Shown: piece after piece, positions 20,163 to 27,551 of the stretch | Position numbering within the stretch: the first letter of the stretch is position 1 | How the letters are laid out: the number at the start of each line of letters is the position of its first letter | Notes under the pieces: model-generated | Told to the model about the DNA's origin: nothing | What the model saw: only the letters and a program-made list of their open reading frames with translations | The model's database searches: none | Program-made: the position numbers and the translations under genes | DNA from: Pseudoalteromonas luteoviolacea B = ATCC 29581 | GTDB lineage: Bacteria > Pseudomonadota > Gammaproteobacteria > Enterobacterales > Alteromonadaceae | Reading direction: 5' to 3' | Assembly (NCBI GenBank): GCA_000333235.1 | Contig: CAPN01000051.1 | Coordinates: forward strand, 930,001 to 994,000 | Length of the DNA: 64,000 bases

Positions 20163-21098
20163 CTAGTCGTTAAAATAAGACATTAAGTCTTCTTTACTAA
20201 TTACGAACACCCCTAAACCGCCACGCTCAAACTCAATCCAAGTGAACGGTGCACCAGGGAATTCGTCCTCCATATGTATCATAGAATTGCCTACTTCGAC
20301 AAACAGTAAACCGCCATCGTTAAGATGCAATGCGGCTTCTTGAAGAATCTTTCGAGTGACATCAAGACCATCTGCGCCCGACGCAAGTCCTAGCATCGGT
20401 TCGTGATGAAACTCTTCTGGCATATCATGAATGTCTTCTTCATCAACATAAGGTGGATTCGCAACGATCAAATCGTATTTTTGACCAGGTAAGCCGCTAA
20501 ATACATCTGATTGAATTGCAAACACTCTATCAAGCATCAAGTAATCATTAATATTTGTTTCTGCGACTGCTAACGCATCATACGAAATATCAACCGCATC
20601 CACTTGAGCCTCGGGAAAAGCATGTGCCAATGCAATGGCAATGCACGCAGAGCCAGTACACATATCGAGAATACGGCGTACACTTGCAGGTTCTTCTAGC
20701 CAAGGGCGAAACTTTTTATTGATAAGTTCAGCAAACGGTGAACGTGGTACTAGCACACGTTCATCGACATAGAAAGGCAACCCAGCAAACCATGCTTGAT
20801 TCGTTAAGTAAGCAACTGGAGTCCGATTTTCAATACGCTCACGTACATATGAAAAAACTCTGGATTTTTCTGAGGTTGTGATCCTTGCCGACATTAACTC
20901 TTTTGGCGTATCCACTGGCAAATTCAAAGTAGGGAGAATTAGACTCACGGCTTCGTCCCACGCGTTGTCAGTTCCGTGCCCAAAAAATAGGCCATGTGCA
21001 ACAAATTGAGACGCTGTCCAACGCAACCAATCTTGGATCGTATGGAGTTCATTCAATGCTTCTTTTTCTTGAGCTTCAGTAAGTTGGAATTCGCTCAT
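20163..21098 (-). CDS. prmB: Ribosomal protein L3 glutamine methyltransferase PrmB
   Basis: 311 residues (E. coli 310). SAM motif I reads ILDMCTGSACIAIALAHAFPE and the catalytic NPPY is in IVANPPYVDEED. The N-terminal helical domain (MSEFQLTEAQEKEALNELHT) is that of PrmB rather than PrmC. It methylates the Gln residue of ribosomal protein L3. It lies 73 bp upstream of aroC on the same strand, likely in one operon, and is divergent from smrB. Confidence 0.95.
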   Translation of the reverse strand: MSEFQLTEAQEKEALNELHTIQDWLRWTASQFVAHGLFFGHGTDNAWDEAVSLILPTLNLPVDTPKELMSARITTSEKSRVFSYVRERIENRTPVAYLTNQAWFAGLPFYVDERVLVPRSPFAELINKKFRPWLEEPASVRRILDMCTGSACIAIALAHAFPEAQVDAVDISYDALAVAETNINDYLMLDRVFAIQSDVFSGLPGQKYDLIVANPPYVDEEDIHDMPEEFHHEPMLGLASGADGLDVTRKILQEAALHLNDGGLLFVEVGNSMIHMEDEFPGAPFTWIEFERGGLGVFVISKEDLMSYFND

Positions 21099-21186
21099 GG
21101 CGTCCCTCGTAGTATGTTCAACTTATCCTTATAGTGTATCGCGTTTTGCGCTAGGTTTTTACGCTTTTTTTCATTACAATAGGCGA

Positions 21187-21747
21187 ATGAAAGAAAAAGA
21201 AATATCCTCCGAGTTTGAAGACGACTTTGCACTTTTTCGTGAAGCCGTCGGCAGTGTTCAACAAATCAAACAAGATACTGTTCAATTCAAGCGTCAATCT
21301 GTTCGTTTTCAAGGTAACATTGTTGAGGAGCAAAGCCGTCAACACGTTGCCGAATTCTACTTTTCTGATGATTACATTCCCGACATCGATACACATGCGA
21401 CAATTAATTATGTCAGAGAAGGCGCTGATCGCTTTTTAGCAAAACAATTGCGTCGCGGAGATATCGCACCAGAGCTTATTCTCGATCTTCATGGTTTAAA
21501 CAAAGAAAGCGCAAAGCACGAGCTAGCAGCGTTGATCCATGCATGTAAACGCCACCATTATTACTGTGCATGCATCGTACATGGTATTGGTGAACGCGTA
21601 TTAAAGCACAAAGTACCACAATATTTAGTTCAACACCCTGATGTACTCGCAATGCATCAAGCGCCTTTAGAATATGGTGGCAAAGGAGCTGTGCTAATCC
21701 TAATTGATTTACCAGAACAAACCTTAGGTAACATGACTCGAAAGTAG
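21187..21747 (+). CDS. smrB: Smr-domain endonuclease SmrB (ribosome rescue)
   Basis: 186 residues from the ATG at 21187. The longer frame from 21097 would overlap the prmB start on the other strand and is rejected. The N-terminal helix is MKEKEISSEFEDDFALFREAVG. The Smr domain near residues 95-170 has LDLHGLNKESAKHEL and the catalytic HGIGERVLKHKVPQYL. SmrB cleaves mRNA at collided ribosomes. It is divergent from prmB, as in many gammaproteobacteria. Confidence 0.95.
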   Translation: MKEKEISSEFEDDFALFREAVGSVQQIKQDTVQFKRQSVRFQGNIVEEQSRQHVAEFYFSDDYIPDIDTHATINYVREGADRFLAKQLRRGDIAPELILDLHGLNKESAKHELAALIHACKRHHYYCACIVHGIGERVLKHKVPQYLVQHPDVLAMHQAPLEYGGKGAVLILIDLPEQTLGNMTRK

Positions 21748-21862
21748 TTTTTTAAACTAACTAAACTGCTCATAGGTTACCTGTGTAAACAAGTGGTGGA
21801 GCTTTTGGGTTAGATTCGTTATATTCAAGCCTCTATTTTTTATCCTGAAGTTTAGGATTTGT

Positions 21863-22660
21863 ATGGACCATATCTCACCTGAAGATCTCTGCATCTTATT
21901 GATTGAGCCTTCGACAACGCAACGTAAGGCTATTGTAAAAGAACTCAATGGCGAAGGAATTTCTAACATTGATTTTGCCGATAGTATTGTAAGTACACTC
22001 GAGGCACTTCAGCAAAGAGCTCCTGACTTAATTATTAGTAGCTTGCACATGCCGGATGGCAGTGCGATTGAGTTACTTACCAAACTAAAAAATGATGAAA
22101 ACTATCATCATATCCCGTTTATGTTGGTTTCGAGTGAAAATCGTAAAGAGGAGCTTGAAATCTTTAAACAATCAGGTGTGGTTGCGATTTTACCAAAACC
22201 TTTTTGCAAAGCGCATTTAGGGAAAGCGATTAATGCCACCCTCGATATTTTAGCACCACAAGAGCTTGAATTAGATTTGTATGACGTTCAGGATATTCGC
22301 ATACTGCTCGTCGATGATTCTCGACTTGCTCGCAATCACATTCGCCGCGTACTCACTAACTTAGGTGCTCAACATATTACTGAAGCAGAAGATGGCGCAC
22401 AGGCACTTGCGATTCTCGATGAGCAAATGTTCGATTTAATTGTGACCGATTACAACATGCCACAAGTCAATGGCCAAGAGCTCACCGAAAAAATCCGAGC
22501 CAGCGATAAACATAGCCATATTCCTGTGATGATGGTTACAAGCGAAGCCAATGATGCACATTTATCTACTATTTCACAATCTGGTGTAAATGCACTTTGT
22601 GATAAACCTTTTGAACCTGAAACAGTTAAAAAGCTTTTATTTCAGCTACTTGAACAGTAA
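21863..22660 (+). CDS. Tandem-receiver response regulator
   Basis: 265 residues with two receiver domains and no output domain. Domain 1 (about 8-130) has lost the usual phospho-acceptor: the segment reads LIISSLHMPDGS with Ser where Asp is expected, although the Lys of ILPKPF remains. It may be a pseudo-receiver. Domain 2 (about 145-262) is complete: LLVDDSRLARNHIRR, VTDYNMPQVNG, MMVTSEAND and CDKPFEPE. One domain may regulate phosphotransfer to the other. No kinase lies nearby. Confidence 0.9.
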   Translation: MDHISPEDLCILLIEPSTTQRKAIVKELNGEGISNIDFADSIVSTLEALQQRAPDLIISSLHMPDGSAIELLTKLKNDENYHHIPFMLVSSENRKEELEIFKQSGVVAILPKPFCKAHLGKAINATLDILAPQELELDLYDVQDIRILLVDDSRLARNHIRRVLTNLGAQHITEAEDGAQALAILDEQMFDLIVTDYNMPQVNGQELTEKIRASDKHSHIPVMMVTSEANDAHLSTISQSGVNALCDKPFEPETVKKLLFQLLEQ

Positions 22661-22746
22661 ATCAGCGATGCCAACATAGCTTAAAACCCGAGGTTCTGAG
22701 GTATACCTTTATCGCATACTCACTCTCTGCAAAATCGCGTTTTAAA

Positions 22747-22778
22747 GTAACTTGGTTAAATGCCCAAGTTACCTTTTT
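22747..22778 (+). terminator. Terminator of the tandem-receiver gene
   Basis: A 9-bp stem (GTAACTTGG / CCAAGTTAC) is followed by CTTTTTC, giving a U-tract on the plus strand. The same stem sequence occurs after pheA at 36524. Confidence 0.75.
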
Positions 22779-22789
22779 CACAAAAAAAC

Positions 22790-22802
22790 TAACTATTAGT
22801 TA
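22790..22802 (+). promoter_or_regulatory. Enhancer-like dyad TAACTATTAGTTA
   Basis: A 13-base palindrome-like site, 104 bases before the -24 GG of the element at 22905. The equivalent site upstream of pspA (53861-53873, read on the minus strand) is TAACTCTTAGTTA: one base different, same orientation, 103 bases between. It is inferred to be a PspF enhancer site. Binding is not proven. Confidence 0.6.
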
Positions 22803-22904
22803 AAATCGCCAAAACTCGTAGTAATTTTCGCCAACAAAAGAAATCGCCACACCTAACAATAGAATTTACTTCAATTAAAACATGTAGTTAAAAAATTTTT
22901 CATC

Positions 22905-22921
22905 TTGGCACAACCTTTGTA
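22905..22921 (+). promoter_or_regulatory. Sigma-54 promoter element of the microprotein operon
   Basis: TTGGCACAACCTTTGTA matches the sigma-54 consensus TTGGCACG-N4-TTGCA at every conserved position but two. GG at 22907-22908 and G at 22919 have the required 10-base separation. Confidence 0.72.
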
Positions 22922-22961
22922 ATAACAATTGCGACTAAATTATTAAACCTAGGAGAACGCC

Positions 22962-23222
22962 ATGAAACAAACACACAAACTTATTGCAGCAACTTGCTTA
23001 TTAGGCATGAGTATAGGAGCTCAAGCAAACACGCTCAGTTCAGACTTATTGAGCGATGTCAGTGCTATTTTGATCTCTTCAATCCAAGAAAGCATTCAAA
23101 ACTTGGCTCATGAAACTCGATCAAACCTGCAAACATCGGTGAAAGAGCAGCTTAAAGAAACGGTTGAACTGCTAGATGTATCTGAGCACCAAGTGATATC
23201 TGAAATCAAGGAGGAAAAATAA
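22962..23222 (+). CDS. Small exported protein of unknown function (microprotein operon, gene 1)
   Basis: 86 residues. Residues 1-22 are a signal peptide (MKQTHKLIAATCLLGMSIGA, then QAN), so it should reach the periplasm. The remaining about 64 residues are amphipathic helix with heptad-like spacing (SIQESIQNLAHETRSNLQ, then a Glu/Lys-rich end). There is no Cys outside the signal peptide and no known motif. AGGAGA precedes the ATG. The stop overlaps the next start (TAATG). I do not recognise it. Its sigma-54 promoter and pspA-like dyad suggest an envelope-stress role. Confidence 0.75.
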   Translation: MKQTHKLIAATCLLGMSIGAQANTLSSDLLSDVSAILISSIQESIQNLAHETRSNLQTSVKEQLKETVELLDVSEHQVISEIKEEK

Positions 23223-23332
23223 TGAACAGCGAACTTATCTTAGCGAGTATTTTGGCCGTTCCTGTGATCAGCATGTTTAGTGTTTATTTTGGTGTGATTG
23301 GGCTACGCACGCTCAGTCAGTGGTGGAATTAA
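23222..23332 (+). CDS. 36-residue membrane microprotein (operon gene 2)
   Basis: 36 residues starting MNSELILASILAVPVISMFS. Residues about 4-27 form a single hydrophobic helix and the C-terminus is LRTLSQWWN, with two Trp at the interface position. A near-perfect ribosome site (AAGGAGG) lies 8 bases before the ATG, and the start overlaps the stop of gene 1. A short frame with coupled start, strong ribosome site and one clean transmembrane helix is a credible single-pass microprotein. Function is unknown. Confidence 0.65.
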   Translation: MNSELILASILAVPVISMFSVYFGVIGLRTLSQWWN

Positions 23333-23348
23333 ACCTGAGGTGAACAAT

Positions 23349-23510
23349 ATGCACCAAAAGATAAATCCCTTGGTTGCAAAATCAATCATTCGACTTTTCC
23401 CAAATAGACTGATATCGAACCATACCGTGGGGTTAATTGTTGGACATGGTCATTTACCCATATTACCAAATACGCGAGCTGTGAAGCCAGATTTGAGCTT
23501 CAAAAACTAA
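23349..23510 (+). CDS. Small basic protein (operon gene 3)
   Basis: 53 residues from the ATG at 23349, preceded by GAGGTGA at good spacing. An upstream ATG at 23298 is in frame but lies inside gene 2, so it is not used. The sequence is basic and short: MHQKINPLVAKSIIRLFPNR, then TVGLIVGHGHLPILPN and a C-terminal VKPDLSFKN. Nothing is recognised. It is the third gene of the compact operon, 16 bases after gene 2, and could be the least certain of the three. Confidence 0.55.
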   Translation: MHQKINPLVAKSIIRLFPNRLISNHTVGLIVGHGHLPILPNTRAVKPDLSFKN

Positions 23511-23551
23511 AGCGGCTCGCATAATTTACTGCCAAGCCAAATATTAGCCAT

Positions 23552-23585
23552 TAAAAAAACCCGCGAGCGAACTCTACGGGCTTTT
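23552..23585 (-). terminator. Terminator downstream of the peroxiredoxin gene
   Basis: On the minus strand a 7-bp stem (AAGCCCG with CGGGTTT, one G-U) ends in seven T. It lies about 40 bases past the stop at 23622. Confidence 0.6.
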
Positions 23586-23621
23586 CTTAACAATAGGCGA
23601 ATAGCCTAGTGCAATTACAGA

Positions 23622-24227
23622 TTAAAGCTGATCTGTATTCTCAGATAGGAACTTAGCAACGCCAGCTGGGCTTGCGTCCATACCTGCTTTACCTTCAGTC
23701 CAACCTGCTGGACATACTTCACCGTGTTCTTCGTGGAATGCTAATGCATCAACCATGCGAAGCATTTCGTCGATGTTACGGCCTAGCGGTAAGTCGTTTA
23801 CTACTTGGTGACGTACGTTACCTTCTGCGTCGATTAAGAACGAACCACGGAAAGCAACACCTGCTTCTGGATGTTCAACATCATACGCTTTACAAATCTC
23901 GTGCTTAACGTCTGCAATAAGAGCGTATTTAACTGGACCGATACCACCTTGGTTTACCGGTGTGTTACGCCATGCGTTGTGCGAGAATTGAGAATCGATA
24001 GACACACCGATCACCTCAACGCCACGTTTTTGGAATTCTGCATAACGCTTGTCGAATGCGATTAGCTCTGATGGGCAAACGAAAGTGAAATCAAGTGGGT
24101 AGAAGAAAATAACCGCTTTCTTACCTTTGATAGCTTCATGTAGGTTGTAGCTGTCTACGATTTCGCCGTTGCCAAGAACAGCTGCTGCAGTAAAGTCAGG
24201 CGCCTTACGGCCTACTAATACACCCAT
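23622..24227 (-). CDS. Typical 2-Cys peroxiredoxin (AhpC/Tsa family)
   Basis: Cytosolic peroxide reductase of 201 residues from the ATG at 24227. A TTG at 24239 is in frame, but GGAG sits correctly for the ATG and the family starts near MGVLVGRKAPDF. The peroxidatic Cys is in DFTFVCPSELIAFD and the resolving Cys in GEVCPAGW. The C-terminal GG/YF-type tail typical of hyperoxidation-sensitive forms is not apparent. No ahpF is adjacent, so thioredoxin is the likely reductant (inference). Confidence 0.94.
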   Translation of the reverse strand: MGVLVGRKAPDFTAAAVLGNGEIVDSYNLHEAIKGKKAVIFFYPLDFTFVCPSELIAFDKRYAEFQKRGVEVIGVSIDSQFSHNAWRNTPVNQGGIGPVKYALIADVKHEICKAYDVEHPEAGVAFRGSFLIDAEGNVRHQVVNDLPLGRNIDEMLRMVDALAFHEEHGEVCPAGWTEGKAGMDASPAGVAKFLSENTDQL

Positions 24228-24239
24228 TGTTTTCTCCAA

Positions 24240-24536
24240 TAGTTAGGTTTAGATCCAAACGCCAAAAAATGGCAATACAAGAAATATGGAGGCTTACTTG
24301 ATAAATTCAAGCGAGCGCTGAAAATTTTTTGCTAGTGTATGGCGGGTACATTGAAATTAACAATCGAATTTAGCGATGGCTATAATTGAAAAAACCGATT
24401 GATGATAATTTATACCGTTCCTCTTTATGAAATATTCTATATAACTACATAGAAAGCGTGCTGATTGTAGACTATGAGACAAGACACTGATCGGAGACAT
24501 TAAAAAAGGCACCAATGTGCCTTTTTTCATTTTGAA
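24240..24536. other. Intergenic region, peroxiredoxin / fadR
   Basis: About 300 bases. It holds the peroxiredoxin promoter at the left and the fadR terminator at 24502-24527. The middle is AT-rich with no clear repeat. A peroxide-responsive site might be expected here, but I cannot identify one. Confidence 0.4.
24502..24527. terminator. Terminator downstream of fadR
   Basis: An 11-bp stem (AAAAAAGGCAC and complement) with loop CAAT. Its T-run fits minus-strand termination. Confidence 0.88.
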
Positions 24537-25253
24537 TTAGTTATCCATTATATCGCTTGGTAAATCGGTGCGGATCTGTTGCCAAATTTCGCCACTACGA
24601 TGACCATATTTACGCATAAGCGAAATTGCGCCGTCATGTTCTTTACGCTCAGCAAGACCCATAAGATCTTGATAAAATTCTTTAGCCAATTGCCGCGTTC
24701 TAGTGTCAGAGAAGTAATGACAACCAATTTTTGAATAAAGGCCTTTAAAGCCATTTAAGATGAGAACATAAATCTTGTTATTTCCAGCAAGAGCAAGGTT
24801 ATGATGCACCTCGTAATCAAAATCAGCGTAAGCTTCTGGCGTATCTTCTACCTCAGAATGTTTACCCAAAATCTCTAATACGGCTTCAGGATTAAGCTTA
24901 ATCGCGGCACGAGTATATATTGCGCTTATGTTCGTTCGCGCGGACAGCAGCTGGTCAGTCAGCTCTGGCATACGATCTTCATCTAATCGCGCTAACGTTT
25001 CGAGTATATTTAAACCCGATGTTTCCCAAAAGTTATTTACTCTTGTCGGTTTACCATGTTGGATTGTTAACCATCCGTCACGGGCTAGACGTTGCAGTAC
25101 TTCACGTAATGTTGTACGAGTTACGCCTATCAATTCAGATAATTCACGCTCAGCAGGCAGAATAGAACCAGGAGGGAACTCACCATTCCAGATAGATTCA
25201 ACTATGTACTCCTCAGCAAATCCAGCTGGGCTTTTCGCTTTGAAAATTCTCAT
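24537..25253 (-). CDS. fadR: Fatty-acid metabolism regulator FadR
   Basis: 238 residues (E. coli 239). The N-terminal GntR winged helix spans about 1-75, with [20 protein letters not shown] as the recognition helix region. The C-terminal FadR-type acyl-CoA-binding helical domain follows ([24 protein letters not shown] segment). Acyl-CoA releases it from DNA, so it links degradation and synthesis of fatty acids. It is divergent from dsbB. In many relatives nhaB sits between fadR and dsbB, but here it is absent. Confidence 0.95.
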   Translation of the reverse strand: MRIFKAKSPAGFAEEYIVESIWNGEFPPGSILPAERELSELIGVTRTTLREVLQRLARDGWLTIQHGKPTRVNNFWETSGLNILETLARLDEDRMPELTDQLLSARTNISAIYTRAAIKLNPEAVLEILGKHSEVEDTPEAYADFDYEVHHNLALAGNNKIYVLILNGFKGLYSKIGCHYFSDTRTRQLAKEFYQDLMGLAERKEHDGAISLMRKYGHRSGEIWQQIRTDLPSDIMDN

Positions 25254-25463
25254 CTAACGTCCACTCAATTGCGACTAAAGTGTAATCTGTTCACCTATAA
25301 TCCACTGATTGTACCAGATGATCGAGAACTAACAAGCAAAGTTATCAAGTATTAATAGCTTAATCACGGTGATTTGTCGTGCCACAATGTTGATCGGTTC
25401 CAAAAGGGTTGATATTAAACAGCGCAATCCCCGATAATGACACAAAAATAAGAGAGTTTATCA

Positions 25464-25982
25464 ATGAATCAATTACACGCTTTGGTTGTAAGTAAAAAAG
25501 CCTGGCTATTACTCGCGTCAAGTGCCTTTTTACTTGAATGTATCGCACTATATTTTCAATATGCTATGGGACTTGAACCCTGCATTATGTGTATTTATCA
25601 ACGTACTGCGGTACTTGGAGTGCTTGTCGCAGGTATCGTTGGTTATCTTAAACCCAACAATCTAGTCATTAGAAGCGTTGCTTTTATCATTTGGGGAATA
25701 GCCTCGATCTGGGGGTTCCTAATTGCAAAAGAGCACATTTATATGCAAACGACCGATGATCCGTTTGCGTTCACCTGTGATATGTTTCCAAACTTCCCTG
25801 AATTTATGCCATTACATGAATGGGTCCCGGTGTTTTTCGCAGCGACTGGTGATTGTGGAAATATCGATTGGGAATTTGCAGGTTTAAGCATGCCCGGTTG
25901 GATGGAAGTGATTTTTGCCGCCTTTAGCATTGTGTTTATTGTTACCTTTGTGACACATATTCTGACCATTAAAAAAGGATAG
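25464..25982 (+). CDS. dsbB: Disulfide-bond oxidoreductase DsbB
   Basis: Inner-membrane quinone-linked enzyme that reoxidises DsbA. 172 residues (E. coli 176) with four transmembrane helices. The first periplasmic loop holds the redox pair CIMC (EPCIMCIYQR). The second holds the other pair, separated by 28 residues, in TCDMFPNFPEF and TGDCGN. The start is an ATG with GAGAG-type sequence upstream. The gene downstream, at 25986, starts 3 bases after its stop. Confidence 0.95.
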   Translation: MNQLHALVVSKKAWLLLASSAFLLECIALYFQYAMGLEPCIMCIYQRTAVLGVLVAGIVGYLKPNNLVIRSVAFIIWGIASIWGFLIAKEHIYMQTTDDPFAFTCDMFPNFPEFMPLHEWVPVFFAATGDCGNIDWEFAGLSMPGWMEVIFAAFSIVFIVTFVTHILTIKKG

Positions 25983-25985
25983 GAC

Positions 25986-26291
25986 GTGGCCATTACACTG
26001 AAACAAGTTAAAAAGTTAGAGAAATTCAAAGTCACTGAAAGACATCAAATCTTGTCGATTGCACTTTCTTTAATGGATGTTAAAAGCAAAATAATCATGC
26101 GGATTTGTAAACTACTTTTATTGACGCCTGTCTTTGCTTCCCTTGCCTACTTTGAAGGTTGGTCTTTATTACCTATCTTACTGGTCGCTGGTTTACTCTA
26201 CCCATTATTAACAGCACCTATTGAAATCGCGTTTGGCAAAAAGTATTTCGATGAAGCGATTCAGTTATTTGAAAAACAACCTCTTGGCTAA
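25986..26291 (+). CDS. Small membrane protein, DUF6170-like
   Basis: 101 residues from a GTG start, 3 bases after dsbB and probably cotranscribed. Residues 1-32 are a soluble, positively charged head (AITLKQVKKLEKFKVTERHQ), then two hydrophobic segments near 38-57 and 60-80. The tail is amphipathic. It resembles a family of short proteins found next to dsbB in Alteromonadales that is recorded as DUF6170. That name is from memory and not verified. No activity is known. Confidence 0.65.
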   Translation: MAITLKQVKKLEKFKVTERHQILSIALSLMDVKSKIIMRICKLLLLTPVFASLAYFEGWSLLPILLVAGLLYPLLTAPIEIAFGKKYFDEAIQLFEKQPLG

Positions 26292-26638
26292 CAACCTACA
26301 CAATCTCACAGAACAAAAGTCTTAGGTTAACAGCACATACCCATAGAGTATTAGAGTAACTCTGCAGGTATGTGCTCAATCTACTTGAAGATGCTTAATT
26401 TCTAACTACGTTTTCCGGCCTTTAGGTAAGGCATTGATTGCAGCTAAAGGCTTTCCCTTTATCAAAAACATGGCATAAATACCTGTAAAACTTGTCCCGT
26501 CGAAGCGCAACCGTGTTTTCTCCGCATTGATAATCAATTTCAAAAGGCACCTACAGCCTTAGATTGGCGTGCCTAATATTGAAAACACGTGGAAACATTG
26601 AAATAGGCACTACAAGTTGTTTGGATATACTCAATGCC
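26292..26638. repeat. Intergenic repeat, copy at about 26345-26640
   Basis: 347 bases filled almost entirely by a repeat copy. Bases 26416-26500 align with the reverse complement of about 46640-46735 (shared words GGCATTGATTGC, AAGGCTTTCCC, TTATCAAAA, ACTTG). The adjoining TCAATCTACTTGAAGATGC at 26376 corresponds to the reverse of the stretch near 46760-46780. The right end contains TTGTTTGGATATACTCAATG. No gene is likely. Confidence 0.75.
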
Positions 26639-26938
26639 CTATAGCTCAGCTTGATGCTTAATCCGCGCTAACAACTTTGGGCCAATTCCCTTTACACTTT
26701 GCAATTGCTCAAGTGTTTTAAATTGACCGTTTTGCTCTCGATATTGAATAATATCTCGTGCCTTTTTTTCACCTATACCTGGAAGTGTCGATAACTGTGC
26801 AACACCTGCGGTATTTATGTTGACTTTTGTTGCCACCTCAACTGTTTTTACTTCAGATTTTGCTGATAATGAAGACGCATAAACAGGCAATAAAAAAAGC
26901 GCTATCGTTGCGAACAAAACATATTTAATGGTTTTCAT
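26639..26938 (-). CDS. ComEA-like helix-hairpin-helix DNA-binding protein, exported
   Basis: 99 residues from the ATG at 26938, chosen over the upstream ATG at 26980 because AAGGAA lies 8 bases before it and a clean signal peptide follows (MKTIKYVLFATIALFLLPVY, cut near ASS). The mature part holds a tandem HhH domain: VNINTAGVAQLSTLPGIGEKKA and LEQLQSVKGIGPKLLARI. It is predicted to bind DNA in the periplasm, possibly during natural transformation or DNA uptake. No other com gene is nearby. Confidence 0.9.
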   Translation of the reverse strand: MKTIKYVLFATIALFLLPVYASSLSAKSEVKTVEVATKVNINTAGVAQLSTLPGIGEKKARDIIQYREQNGQFKTLEQLQSVKGIGPKLLARIKHQAEL

Positions 26939-27099
26939 AACTGGTTTCCTTGTTAAGTGTTTCATTTTCCGGTTAAGCAAATTGACTAGTTCGATTTGCG
27001 AACTTAATCAAAGTAAAAAACTAAGCTAAAGTCAAAATAACCAATCGAAAAAAGGATGAAAAATTAACACGAATACTTGCAAATTAATCAAGTTAGCTT

Positions 27100-27119
27100 T
27101 ACTGTATAAAAAACCAGTA
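27100..27119 (+). promoter_or_regulatory. LexA (SOS) box upstream of yebG
   Basis: TACTGTATAAAAAACCAGTA fits the TACTGT-N8-ACAGTA consensus with one change in the distal arm (CCAG for ACAG). It lies 17 bp before the ATG at 27137. E. coli yebG is LexA-controlled. Confidence 0.82.
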
Positions 27120-27136
27120 TCATTTCGAGGACTACC

Positions 27137-27430
27137 ATGGCGGTTGTAATTAAATATGTGGTTGAAAGAGACGGAGTTGAGCGTATGACCTTCACCAGCA
27201 AAAAAGAGGCGGATGCCTATGATAAAATGTTGGACATTGCCGAGTCTCTTGAAACATTGCTAGAAAAAGTCGATGTTCCACTCAGTGAACAACAAGTTGA
27301 GTCGCTGGCGCTTGAAATTGCCAAGAATAAAGATGAATTCGCGGCAGTTTTAAAAGGAGGTTCGCCTTCGCCTAAAAAGCCGACAAAATCTTCCGCTAAA
27401 GTAACCGAAATAAATAAACAAGCTGGTTAA
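27137..27430 (+). CDS. yebG: DNA damage-inducible protein YebG
   Basis: 97 residues. The N-terminal region is strikingly similar to E. coli YebG: MAVVIKYVVERDGVERMTFT, then SKKEADAYDKMLDIAE. The tail is a basic, Ser/Pro/Lys-rich extension (SPSPKKPTKSSAK). The LexA-type box upstream supports SOS induction. The biochemical function is unknown. It is a single gene whose terminator region is the long hairpin shared with the convergent aminotransferase gene. Confidence 0.94.
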   Translation: MAVVIKYVVERDGVERMTFTSKKEADAYDKMLDIAESLETLLEKVDVPLSEQQVESLALEIAKNKDEFAAVLKGGSPSPKKPTKSSAKVTEINKQAG

Positions 27431-27491
27431 TCATAGCAATGATAAAGTTCAGCAATAAAGGTATTGAAATTGTTTAGATATACTATATAAG

Positions 27492-27541
27492 AGCTGACCA
27501 AATAAAAAACCGCCTAATGGCGGTTTTTTATTTGGTCAGCT
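27492..27541. terminator. Very long perfect bidirectional terminator hairpin
   Basis: 23 perfect base pairs (AGCTGACC at the outer end, AAAAAACCGCC at the inner end) with a TAAT loop. It separates yebG and the convergent aminotransferase gene, whose stops are 61 and 10 bases away. See the finding on its unusual length. Confidence 0.93.
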
Positions 27542-27551
27542 ATCAGCTCGC

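Larger units (their letters stand above)
22661..22961. promoter_or_regulatory. Regulatory region of the microprotein operon
   Basis: 301 bases. The left end holds a terminator for the receiver gene (22747-22778). The dyad at 22790-22802 and the sigma-54 element at 22905-22921 occupy the middle and right. The transcript should start near 22932, about 30 bases before the ATG. Nothing suggests a gene in this stretch. Confidence 0.7.
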
